Shown here piece by piece: positions 11,560 through 24,100 of a stretch of 64,000 nt of DNA. Position 1 is the stretch's first letter. Each line of letters starts with the position of its first letter. The notes below the pieces were generated by a model, which was given only the letters and a program-made list of their open reading frames with translations, was not told the origin of the DNA and did no database searches. A program made the position numbers and the translations under genes. This stretch comes from Acanthopleura granulata (lineage: Eukaryota; Mollusca; Polyplacophora; Chitonida; Chitonidae): NCBI GenBank assembly GCA_016165875.1, contig JABBOT010000030.1, positions 558,001-622,000 on the forward strand, given 5' to 3'.

Positions 11560-12075
11560 TTAAAGTTTTTATCATGGTACTATCTCACGTCTGTTGAAAC
11601 TTGGTAGGAGTTAACACCCAGTGCACAGCACATACGATTTTCCATGTATATACATATGTCATAACATTACATCAATGGCTAAGAAATGCACAACAGAATA
11701 AATTAAAGCAACAAAGACGGTGCAATACTTTCAAAGTGTCATCGAGGAAAACTGCGTCTCTTCCGCTTTAGACGGAAACAGCCGAGTCCACACGGAGTCA
11801 GTTTGAAACGAATGTATAGGACGGAGATAACCCGATTCTACACAAAGACGCTCTGTGCATTTCATGAATTCAACAACCATATTATCATAAGAAAACTGAC
11901 AATCATTTTAAGTGTATGATTTAGGACTGTATATTTTTCTTCACAGAACAGCCTAGACGAAAATTGCACCAATCTGTACCGGCATTTCGAGTAAAGATAC
12001 AAACACACAGATATCCTCCCGCCATAACAGGACAGGAACGAAAACGTTTCAGTCGAGTCTACAGGTTGGGGAGAC
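11560..12075 (+). promoter_or_regulatory. Conserved upstream region of gene B
   Basis: The 0.5 kb before the start codon closely matches 49920-50451 before gene C, apart from a short block (about 30 bases, near 50262) missing here. It probably holds the 5' untranslated region and promoter. No convincing TATA box at a standard distance was found. Confidence 0.35.
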
Positions 12076-12124
12076 ATGTTGAACTGTGGGATCTTACTGC
12101 CACTTGTTTGTCTCATACTTGCAG
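12076..12124 (+). CDS. Gene B signal-peptide exon
   Basis: ATG at 12076; encodes MLNCGILLPLVCLILA plus the first base of the next codon, donor gtgagt. It is a short hydrophobic signal peptide. The gene C counterpart (50452-50500) differs by one residue. Confidence 0.75.
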
Positions 12125-15100
12125 GTGAGTCATGTAATGCATATAGAAATAAATAATTTATCTATCGTTCTACATCATTGATTTCTTCACTACATCGACC
12201 GATCAGTCAATATGTTATTTTATTTATCTATTATATTCAACAACAGTGATAGTTTTAAAACCGAGAACTCTCGCAGCATTTTGGTAAACCATTGATCCCC
12301 ATTTGCGTGCCAGTTAACAGGTAAAACAATAATCCATATTTGCGTGACAGTTTGTAAGTATAACTTTAAATCTTATTTTAGTGACAGTATTAAAACCAGT
12401 CTAAAGACTAAAACCACCTTCTAGTGTATCAGAAAAGTCCAGTGTTACAGCTATTTACAAATATAGGAAGGCCTTGTGTAGAACTCAGTATCACAGCCTT
12501 TCATAAATATGGAAAAGATCCTTTGTACATTCATAGCACCAACATATAGACGACATTCAAAAATGTTTCTTCGGAGATAACATTTAATCCATGACTTTCT
12601 GTTTAGATTTTAGACAGGTATCGTTTATGTGGTGTAAAAGAGCCAAAAACATTATTTGAAAAGAAACATTGAAATGTTCTGTTCCAATTTCCACATATAC
12701 AGAACTAGAGAAATAGTGTGATATTAGACTAAACTGGCGAGGGAACTTTCTCCTTCATTGTGATAAACAAGAAGGTCTACTTATCCTATATCAATGTACA
12801 GATAAATGCAAAGCGAATACTGATTAATTTGATATTCAAAGGACAACCTGCCATGGTGTTTTATCTTGCCTTATGTGAGCGTTAAAGTTTTTTGAAGGAT
12901 GTAACATAGATGTTGACAGAAAAGGGAGAAACACATATCTGTGTAACTACAGTATACCTATCGGTGAATGTATGCGCCCCGTCTTGACTTTGGCAGAAGA
13001 CCGAAATGCATATATGAAAAAGTTCTACTGTGACCACAAAACGCGATCGAGAAAATGATCCAGGAAGAAATTACATCAAGCAAATAATACTCTATGTCAA
13101 TAGTTTACATTATATTCGCTTCTTAAGAAGAAGTTTAACTTATTCACAACGACAAACTAGAGATGAATGAAAAAATTCTCCAATAAAAATAAGAACACAA
13201 ATTAAAATTAATCAAAATGAAGAGTGACAAAAGGAATTAAAGAATTCCCCAAACTGTCGAGACAATGTATTTTAAAAAGGGCACACGATTTGAAAACTGA
13301 TTATATGCATCCGCCTAGAACACTCTTTGTGTCCTTTCGTCATCATTGAAAACTGTTCACTTCTTCTCTAACTTTTATATTTTATATATTTTCTGAGTTC
13401 TTTGGTGGTTTGTGTTAGTTGTCGGTCTTGGGAACTGATCTTGCGATTATTGACCCGTATCGCCCATTTTGGTTACACTTAGGTTTAACTAAATAGTATT
13501 AGTAACTCTAATAGGGTGTCTTAAAACCATTGTCCAAATGGTGTCAAGCAATCATATTTTCAGTCTAAGCCGTGTCCAGATAGCGAAATTTGTAGTATCA
13601 ACCTGGTGAATTCGATTACACAAATGAAAACACGACAGGCTTTATTTCGTTGCGATTTGGCAAATTCCTCAAGACGTACGAAATGGCGTATCCCTGCCGC
13701 ATGTGGGAAGGTCTGCCCGCAACCTGCATATGGTCGTGGGTTTCTCAGGGATCTGCTCGAAATATTCGCAAAACACCAATCAAATATATAAAATAACAAA
13801 ATGAACTTACCACCTATAGATAAGTTTCGTATCATCTGAAGGCCTGTGTCGTGCTGATTCCAAATGTGTTATGGGTCTACGTACTCACCGTGGAAACATA
13901 ACCTTTATTTGTATTTTATTCACAACAAAGTGTAAAGAAATAATGACAACCATATTTAGAATCAGCAGAATATGTATGGGCTAAGCACCCCAGAGGCATG
14001 GTTCCATTGCGTTGTTTACTTGTTTTATATTGCATGTACATGTAATAAATGCGAGGACAACTCAGCATTTTCAGTAATTCCAGACCAGTGACGTCTAGAA
14101 TTTTGCATTTAACATCGCACCAATTTTTTAACCTTATTCTTCTTAAGCTACGGTGCTATGTGGGGGGTGGGAGTGGGGGGGCTCACATTTTACTTCTTAA
14201 ACACTTACACGAACAGTTAGTATAAAACCCTAATGAGGTAAATTCACAAGAGGCCAGATTTCGCCGGTAAGCTGTCACCATTGGCAAAGTCGTCGCGGCC
14301 CTGTTTTTATTCTCTTATATCTCATATATTAATCACCATCATACGCTTGTGATATTGCCGACGTAGCGTTAATAAGCCGTAGTAATTGACTCTTTCATTC
14401 AGTTATAATAGAGCAAGCGCAGTAAAGGTGGTCTGTCCTCTTAAGGAAGCTGTGTCGTTTCCATCATCTTCGTTATGTCTGCCGATCACGTCCTTCCTGT
14501 TTTGTGTTGGAAGGAATGCTGGTGGAATGTTCTAGAATACACGGCTGGGAATGAGAGGCCTTCCTCAGGTGTGTGTGGCTGGTTGCATCAATATCCATTG
14601 TGGACTACAGTTTGTGAGATGTCAAGATAATATAAAACCTATATACGATAACACTGTTTCTCCTGTGCTTACAGTTGTAATACCAGAGCTAACAATGTAT
14701 TTTATAACCGTCATGGTTTGCTGAACATCCAGTGTTTAAAAACCAAAACACTTTACTCAACTCTTTACTGATATATGGTCAGTAAAACAGAGAACTTTGA
14801 TTATTATTGTCACACGCTTAGTTAAGTCAATAATACACCCTATAATTGTTTTTGTTATATTTGTCTACATTGTATTTGAGTTTTGCACGAAACGCATTCA
14901 CAGCAATAACTTGGTTTAGGTTTCTAGAAATACGGCCGTGGAAATATGCAGAGGAGCATACATGAGAGGTCAGTTTTCAAACTTCTAAAACTGTTTTCTC
15001 AAAAGCCCGCAGGAAGCGAATGTAACCAGTTTAACGAATGATACACAAGCAGAACAATGAAACAATAACATGCAAGTAAAACAAAGTGTTCTTCCACAAA

Positions 15101-18100
15101 CACATAACATGAAGAAATGATCATTACAGAAAAATAGCATGTCCATTGCCAAGATATAAATATTTCATCTAGAATCAAACGTCAATGTAAACTACACATT
15201 AGTACGTCAGCAAACGTATATGGTCCAAATTCACACCACAGAAGCAGATATGCATCTATAAATGCATCATTACTGTAAAATTTGATTATGTTTCCTTGCT
15301 CAATTCCCGAAGACATAATTTAGCACACTGACAGTTGCAGTGGACGTTTCCATGTGTCTCAAGACGGTAATAATAAATAGCATTTGTTTCGTTTAAAACA
15401 AGATTTCTTCTAAAACCGCATTGATTCACTCTTGTGGAATCGCTATATATTGTAAAATAACAATAAAGGATACATTTGTCTTTTTCAAACCGCAATGCAA
15501 ATTATTAAGGTAAATAAAATATATGTATTTAATCGTTTTTTGTGGCATGCTCAAAAATATTTTACATACACGGAGTCGGTCAGGCGATTTAGTCTGGTGG
15601 AAACTCACGCCCATCCATAGGTTACTGACAGACCTATGAAAACCAGCATGAGCTGAGGTGTACCGCACAGCGACCGCATTGGTAAGAGGATCCTGGGTCA
15701 TTCTGCTGCGCTAGGCCCAGGGGACCCCGAAGATTATTAAAAGGTTTGATGATAGATATAGCAGCTTTGTTTTCTTCAAAGAATAATCTGAGATATGTCT
15801 GTGGTTATAGCACTTTTTGCAAAGGGTGCTTCACAAACCTTCATGCAACCAAACTACCTCATTTTTCATAGTGCCATCTTCAAGGGTGGCTTCGGGCCTC
15901 CGTGGCTCAGTCGGTTGGCGCGATAGCGCAACGCAATGACCTAAACCTCCCACCAATCCGGTCGCTGCAAGTTCAAGTCCAGCTCTTATTGGCTACCTGT
16001 TCGGCCGCACGTGGGAAGGTCTGCCAGCAACCTGCGGTCGGTCTTGGGTTTCCGCCGGGCTCCGTACCGTTTTTTCCCACCATAACGCTGGCCGCCTTCG
16101 TATAAGTGAAATATTCTTGAGTACGACGTAAAACATCAATCAAACAAATAAATTTAATAAATCAATGTTGACTGTGAGAGCTACCACAACCAGCACTCCA
16201 ACATCACGGGTTTTATCACCTTACGACGTTGATTGTCACCGTCCTTTTGACGCGTCTTGTCGAATGCATAACCCTCATGGACGACTGTGAATCTCTAATG
16301 TATAATTAGGATAATTAACAGATGACTAATGGTAGAAATAACAATCTTGTCTCTTTCGTAGAAAGATCTCAGATAATGTCTGCATTTACACCATGTTATA
16401 AAGATGATGCTCTATAAGATATCCATGCAACCTATGCTCTTCATTTTTCACAGTGCCGTCTTCTGTGATGACTGTGACAACTACCACAAACAGGACCCGA
16501 AGCCTTTGTGCTTTAAAATCTTGCATCGTTGACAGTGACTGTCCTGTAGACGCGTCCTGTCTTGTAACTAACCCTGGCGGACTGCGCTGCATCTGTAACA
16601 AGGGATTCGTGGCCAACGACAATGGTAGAGTCTGTGAAAAAGGTGACTTATTATTTAACAGAAACGTCATATGACAGACATAGCAATCTTGTCTCTTTTG
16701 TAGAAAGATCTCAGATAATGTCTGCATTTACAACGTGTTATGAAGATGATGATTTATAAGATATTCATGCAATCTAACTGTTTGATTTTTCACAGTGTCG
16801 TCTTCTGTGATGACTGTGACAAGGGTGACGCTAACCTTTTGTGTTTTAAAACCTTGCAACGTTGACCGTGACTGCCCTGCAGATGCGTCATGTCGTGTAC
16901 GTAACCCTCACGGATCACTCTGCATCTGTAACAAAGGATTCGTATCCTCTAAACATCTGAGAGCCTGTGAAAAAGGTAACTTATTATTTAACAGAAACGT
17001 TATGGGTTGATACAAGATTTAAAACGAGAGCCCAAAGGCTGTGACATGGACATATTGCTGTTCTCCTAATTTTATTCTCCTTGTAACTAGTGACCAGTTG
17101 TCTTCCAGAACTATTTGTTAGTCTTCTCTACACACAAAGTGCCTATCCATAATTGTGTCCATAATGGGAGACCCGGCAAGAGCACTCTGCACCATTTTAT
17201 GTAGATTATTTGTTCTCTATCTCAGGACGTATCCCCCGGCAAATTTTTGCAACTAAGTCCTTAATATTTCTTTTTGTTCTGTTAGTGTGAGCACCAATTA
17301 GGCCCAAAATACCTTCATTATTTGCATCACTGCTATACATGGCAATAGGTCAAGGCAACACATCATAATATTTGACACGCTTGTTTTGAATTCTTGTCAA
17401 GCTTTTATTGGGGAAAATTTTCTGCCCGATGCTAGCCGGAGGTTTTGAACCCTTCGACTATACCACCACTGCTTGTAAATGGTGAGGGCATCAGCTAAAT
17501 GAATTTTGCCAACTGAAAACTGTCACCCCTTGATTGTGGTTTGAAGATTGTCAGCCGATTTGAGACCTTGCATAGAATCACTCAAGTAACTACTCCAATA
17601 TTATGAAAGTTTATTGTCATGCACAAAACCGCATAGAAAACAATTAATCAGCGAATGTTGTACAGTCATATGGAATGGGCATATTCAGAAATTACCCTCA
17701 AATGAAAGGAATAAATATCAAAATTGCTAACTTGATATGTGAGGATGGGGAAGGGGCATTTTCAAGAAGCATATATGTGTAAACTGAAACGAAAATCCAG
17801 CAACCTGTGGGTGGTCGTAGGTTTCCCTCGAGTTCTGCTCGGTTTCCTCCCACCATAATGCTGGCCGCCGTCGTATAAATGACATATTCTTCAGTACAGC
17901 GTAAAACACCAATCAAATAAATAAACTGGAAAATCTAAAATCATATATTTCTCTAACACTCAATATTAAAAACCATGTGAAGCTGCGCAGCACATTTCTT
18001 TCAACACAAAATCAAGATTCTCAACACAGCTGCAAATGTTTCAGGGTATTTGTTTAATAATCTGCTCATTAAAATAATATGCTCATTAAAATTTTATAAT

Positions 18101-21100
18101 AGCAAACAAATGCCTGCAGGCGCTTGTATCCACAGAATCACTGTTAAAGTTACGCTGAAACAGAAGGCAAAGAGACAGAAAGGCCCCCAAAAATTGCATT
18201 TGAGCTTGGCTAGAAAACCACGAAAGCATAACCTAATATAATATTATATAATATAAATAATGTAATATTTATGAAATAAAGTTAAATATGTTCTTATCCT
18301 ATTATCCCTCTAATTCAGCCTATGAAGTTTATTGTTAATGGGATTGCTAAGAAATGAAAATTTATATGTATAAAGGTATTCATTAGTAACGACTGTAAAA
18401 GTTTCATTTTCACACACTTTTGCCTCTATGCTATATCTTGTGTTTAACATTTAGATGACAGTGCTTTATTTCATGTGGCAAATTTTAGCATTTAATCTTC
18501 TTGACTTCAAAGACTTCCATGTTTTCCAACCATGAGAGACAATTTCTGTGTGACTTGTACATTGCCTAAAAAATATGCACTGGTTGTAAATGTGACAGGC
18601 AAGGCACCTGTTCATTACATATGTCCTTAGACAGTAACCCAAGGAGTCAAGTTCAAATCCATGACAAGAGCGCGGACCTCATCGATAGCAGTTCTATCCA
18701 CTTCGAGTTCGGAGATCTGCTTCGATTTTTTGGAGTACGGGTGGTAAACTCAGGGTGGCGATGAACGTCAGAATTTTAAAACAACACACTGAGCCCATCT
18801 AGATGGAGTAACACTCCCTCCAATCCGGTGTTTACTCCAGCCCAGTCCTTTATTCTTGGGCAGTAACCCAAGGTGTCAGGTCAAATGACATACTCGCCGT
18901 CTGATAATTAACTTTCATATTATTATTTACTTTTCACCATTTTAATGACTACCCGAGCGCTCGGTTGCCGCAAGGTACGCCTAAATATAATTAGGAACGG
19001 TTAGATATATCACTGTAGGCTATCTTACATGATGTAAATCTTTTCTCTCCATACGCTACCACAGGCATTCAAGGTACCCACCGGTATGTGACATTTGCCG
19101 TCACCATCCTCAAAATAGCACAAACGCATTCCTAAAAGGACAATAAATGAAAGCACAACTCCATACATGATTAAAAGTTTTATTCAATGCAGAATCATTG
19201 CATATAAATCCCAACAAAACAATGAACAAAACATCACGAAAGGAAGCTAATATTTGACCATAACATGCGATCTTTTTGGTTACACGCAATGACACTGAGT
19301 ACTTCGGTGAAAGTACTTCCGGAAATGTCTCCACATTTTTTCATGCATCTATAATGGGCCTCCGGCGATTTTCACCAATGGACCCATAAAAAGTGAATGT
19401 CAAAAACGTTAGACATTTCTGTGTTCCTGGAATACAAACGACACTCACTTTTCTAATGAACTTCTTTAGTTAACAAACGCTCACATCCACCTCTTTCCCA
19501 TTCGTTCACCTGCTCTGAATGACAAGTTGAAACGTCTTTCAGACGCCTATGTTATAGTGAATGCAATTAAATACAGTTCCCTTGCATTGCTGGCAGTTCA
19601 TATGGCACAGCAGGACTTTTCATTAACTTCAGCCATAAAAGATTTTCGGCTCGAAACTCCCTTATTTGAACGCTACATGCAAGAATGAAATATAAAAGAG
19701 CACAAATGAAAAAAACCTAAATGTAATTGAAATATAATTGTTTTCTATTCTTTGTTTCGAAAATGTGAACAGGTGCTTTCATTTTTTTTAAGTGGTAGTA
19801 ACATGATATTTTATTGCAGCGGCTGTTTACAACGAGACATGCATGACACGGTGTGCTGGATTGTTCCTGTCGTGTGAACCGACAACAAGGCGGTGTGTGG
19901 ACGGCATCAATTGTGTTTCAGAAGGAAGTGTCTGTTGGGCGAGGCATGCGGAGACGGTGGTTGTATTTTGAACGAAGAGCAAAACTGTACGGACGGAGTT
20001 TGCCGGTGTAAGCCGAACTTAAGGCCTATCACTTGTGATGAGGTTCAGGCCTTTAATAACCCCAAACGGCAATGTATAAACAAGGCATACAGATTAGGTA
20101 AGGTTAGATTGAATAATATTACAGATGTGTCAGGAAATGGTGTTCTCTGACCGCTACACGTAGAAGAAAACTGAAAAACCGCGCGTCATATGCCTGACAT
20201 ATTCTTACGTTCGGCACAAAACCCCAAGCACATATACATACATACATACATATATATTTCCACACATACATACGTACATACATACATACAAGCATGCATA
20301 CATAGAGAAATACTTACTTGTTATGCTATTAAAATCACTGTTTTTGTTATTCACAAGGGCGGAGGCCACTGCTTCGTTTTGAGTTCCAAGATTTACTTTC
20401 CTTCGTAGAGAGCCGCAGATCCCCTCTGGTATTATCTGCGCGCTAGATGTGCATAAAATGTGATAATGTTTTATTTATTTCATTGGTCTTTTACGTCATA
20501 CTCACGAGTATTTCACTCATACGACGGCTGTCGGCGTTATGGTGGAGAAAGCCGGGAAAAGCCCGGTGGAAACCCACAAACATCCGCAAGTTCCTGGAAG
20601 ACTTTCCCCACGTGTGACCACAGGCAAAGCGGGATCGCACTGTTGAGAGGCTCCTGGGTATTGTAATAATAGATGCGTACTGTACCAAGGGCGTAGCGGA
20701 GTAATCATATTAGTGTCAGGTATGTAAGTCGACAAGACAGACGATGTTATGTTACAACGCGAACATGGAGCAGAATATCGTTGACCTTCCCCTAGCCTTA
20801 TAATGTTCAAGAAGCTGTAGCAGTGATAACCCACCCCTTTGTGTGTTTGTGTGGTCGTACACCAAGTGCTTCAGACATGGCCTGACTACACTACGAACAT
20901 ATTCAGCTCACCCTGCTTTATCAACCATATTCCTGACTCGGCTCCGTGGTTTCCTGCACCACACATTTGAAATGTTCTTAGTTCAACGTTGAACCCCAAT
21001 GGAATATATAAATAAGACATTACATTACATGAGGTATTATGTGGATAGCTTTTGTCATACAACATACACTAAAGCTGGATAAACATTACAATGAAAAACA

Positions 21101-24100
21101 TTCTGTACAATTACATTTAGAATTCAGTTTTGCAGTACTGAATTTCACTTCATTCATAACGTTCTTCATTCTCCAAAGTTCACATGTCGGGATTGGTAAA
21201 CGTATGACACACGATAACATCTTTCTAGTTGAAAGGCAGAGAAAGCATAAAAATTATAAACATAATGTTATGGTGTAGCTCTTCAGAAGAAAAGTACTGC
21301 AAAAATAGCGCAAAATTTGTCTAAAACTTCTTAAAGAAATTGGTCTCTTCGATTTAACTATTTCCCACCCATAACATGCTTTCCTGAAACATATCAATTT
21401 GAGAACAATTCTTCGATCGATATTTAGGTAACCCTACTTAGCTAGCACTACAATACTTCGAACCCAGTATTTCAAAGCTGTACTTTATGATTTAACTCCC
21501 GAGAGCGTATGAAATTTTCATCCTGAATCTCACATCCAGACGAAGGCTTAAAATATCCGTCATACTTTTGACAAATTTCAAGAGAATATCCAGTTCAGTG
21601 CCCCTTCTTTTAGAATAAGCTAGGCCGTGAGAAAATATACTTTTCACAAGTTTTGTTCAAAACAGCTTTTTCTTTATAGATCGAGGTTGTTGAATTATCA
21701 TTATGATTATCATTATAATCATTATGAAATGATCCTTGAGTTTGATATTTAATTCACCTCACGATATGGCGACGCTTTGTGACATCAAGCTTTGGCTGTT
21801 TGCTAGTCTTGCAGTTTGGTGCATTGGAGTTTCTTAACAAAAAATCAGTTTACGAATTAAAAAGTATGGTGATTAACAGCCATGGACACAAGCCCGGTAT
21901 GAGTGACGTGTTTCTGTTCTTTAAAGACGAGGAAAAAGTACGAAAAAATTTGTTTTGTATTAAAATGGAATAGTTCCTTATTCCACAAAAAAGCATCGAA
22001 AGACAAGGAAGGTATTCATGTATTTATGACTGCCACAAAGTTTAAACAATTTGACCACTTAACTTTTTAAACTTAATTTTACCATGAATATATGATGTTG
22101 TCATTAGGTTAGTTTTCACAAGAGGAATCAGATTCCATGAGGACAGAAACACGGGCGACATTATCATGTAAAATCTGTATGTTTTCCATCTTCTTTTCTA
22201 GATAATTCTTCGACAACAGCTCCTACAACCTCTCTCTTCACTAGTACACAGCAGCAGAATGCTGTCACGGCTGATATGGGAGGTAACTTAAACAGACAAA
22301 TGTCTTGCCAGTACCATGGTGTATACAACGTGAAATCACCTGGAGGTCGAGTAGTGAAATTAAAAAAAGTAATAACAAAGATTCCAATTAAAGCAACCGG
22401 ACTTTTGAAAGTCATCAAGACCGGAATATGTTATCTGCTTTTGTTATACGATTCGGCATTTGTAGGGATTTTGCTCTGACTGTAATAATTATCAAATGGT
22501 CTTCTACCGATAACTGGATTTTTAATTTTTTGATTGGGGTATATTGTTGATGATTGAGAGAAAACTGGGCACATAGAGAAATAGAGACAGTTTTTTTCAC
22601 ATCAGAAACTGGCTACTCTGAGTCTGGCATTTCGAACATTTCTTAATAAACATTGAAACTTACTGCCTTATAATGACTCTAGGTAAATTCTAATATAATT
22701 GATCTCATAGTTTTTTTACTTTGAAAACTTATGTACCTGAGGGGAAAACACAAGAACGATTACTCTAGTTTGTCGTCAAAGGAATCTGTCTTGATTTTAC
22801 TTTTCAACACGATTACATGATGTTGTCATTTAATTGTCAGAGTGAGAGTTCAATAGCCAAAAAACATAATTACGTCTTTGTTTGTCGCAAAGCATGGTTG
22901 GCAAAACCGGGTTCCAGCCTCTTTGTTATGCGAAGGCAGCAGTTCCTGAAACACAATTTGGCACAGAAACAGTTAACATGTGGAATGTTAACAACGAAAT
23001 TTACGCAGTTCCAGAATATTGCACATGATATATACAAAAAATGGCGTCTTCACACCATTGAGTTTTCTTCGAGTAAACTGGCGTCAAAAAATGGTGACCT
23101 ATCTGTGGGTTAGGGCTAAGTCGAAAACACATCACGGCATTATCATATCACATGTATATATTATACATCTTGTTTTCTAGGTCATTCTCCCGGGACGGTG
23201 ACAACAATTCCTGGCGAGAATAACACACAGCAGCACGGTGGTGCATCACCTATGGCAGGTAACTCATAATACAACGCCATGATTTGACCAAATTCGTGTG
23301 TATACAACGGGAAAATCATTTGGAGTTTAATATAACTGTGGCCAACATGGGGACATAACTATGATAATGCATTTAAGAAATCTGTGGAAAATGTTGTGCA
23401 CTGCGGTGGTACGAATAAATGAATGAACGGATGACTGATTCCTGTTTAACGCCAGGTCGGCAATATGTTAGCCATATTGTGGTTAGAAGACGTTTAAACC
23501 ACAAAGTCTTGACTGATTTTCGGCGTAATGATAACATTAAAAACCAAATAATGTAAACTAACATCTTCAAAACCGGTACAAAGAACCAAACTTCAGTTAA
23601 AAATCGGAGATGTTACCAGATAAAATATAAAAGACTACTCTGTAAAACCACTGTGCACAAATTTGCACATTCACAATGCATGTGTATCAGTGGTACACAA
23701 TTTGTGTCTCATTGATACATCAGTCACTGATGATGTGTTACAAAAGTTACAAAAATTGTGTAAAGCTGGCACGCAAAATTATGTGAATGTGCATTTTTTT
23801 CCACAGTAATATGTACCACTCCTACACAATAGTTTTAGAGAGTAGAACACAAGACCGAGTTAACCTCTTGTTCCTTTATTTGATTGGTGTTTACGTCTTA
23901 CTCAGGAATATTTTACTTGAACGACGGCGGCCAGCACTATGATGGATGGAAACAGAGCAGTTCCCGGGGAAAACCCTCGACCCTCCTCAGTTTGCTGCCA
24001 GGCCTACACACGTACGAAACTTCAAATCCGTGATCAGGAAAAATACCACAAGTCTGACTTCAGTCGACAATTTCGTCATCCCAAACTCTGGCTGCCTAGG

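Larger units (their letters stand above)
12125..15871. other. First intron of gene B
   Basis: AT-rich and without a supported exon. It holds SINE pieces at 13680-13800 and 15525-15725, a copy of the unclassified repeat at 14050-14330 and a G-run at 14161-14180. Most of it aligns with 50501-55961, apart from a gene C-specific block. Confidence 0.5.
20098..22201. other. Gene B intron without recognised exon
   Basis: Holds a SINE tail with CATA microsatellite at 20190-20312 and a SINE at 20462-20670. From about 20740 to 22200 it is homologous to 2960-4505 (gene A) and, in part, to 60640-61790 (gene C). Confidence 0.5.

Noticed and set aside
11862..12116. Minus-strand open frame over the gene B start, also present at 50211-50513
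   Set aside because: Lies opposite the conserved upstream region and signal-peptide exon; its conservation follows from the duplication, and it has no recognisable domain.
15894..15985. Possible tRNA gene on the plus strand
   Set aside because: Continues directly into the SINE body and is duplicated with it; no paired acceptor stem.
20134..20150. Stop codon after the GNGVL codons taken as the end of genes B and C
   Set aside because: The GTAAGG donor at 20098 (59723 in C) ends the exon before that stop; the following codons are intronic.
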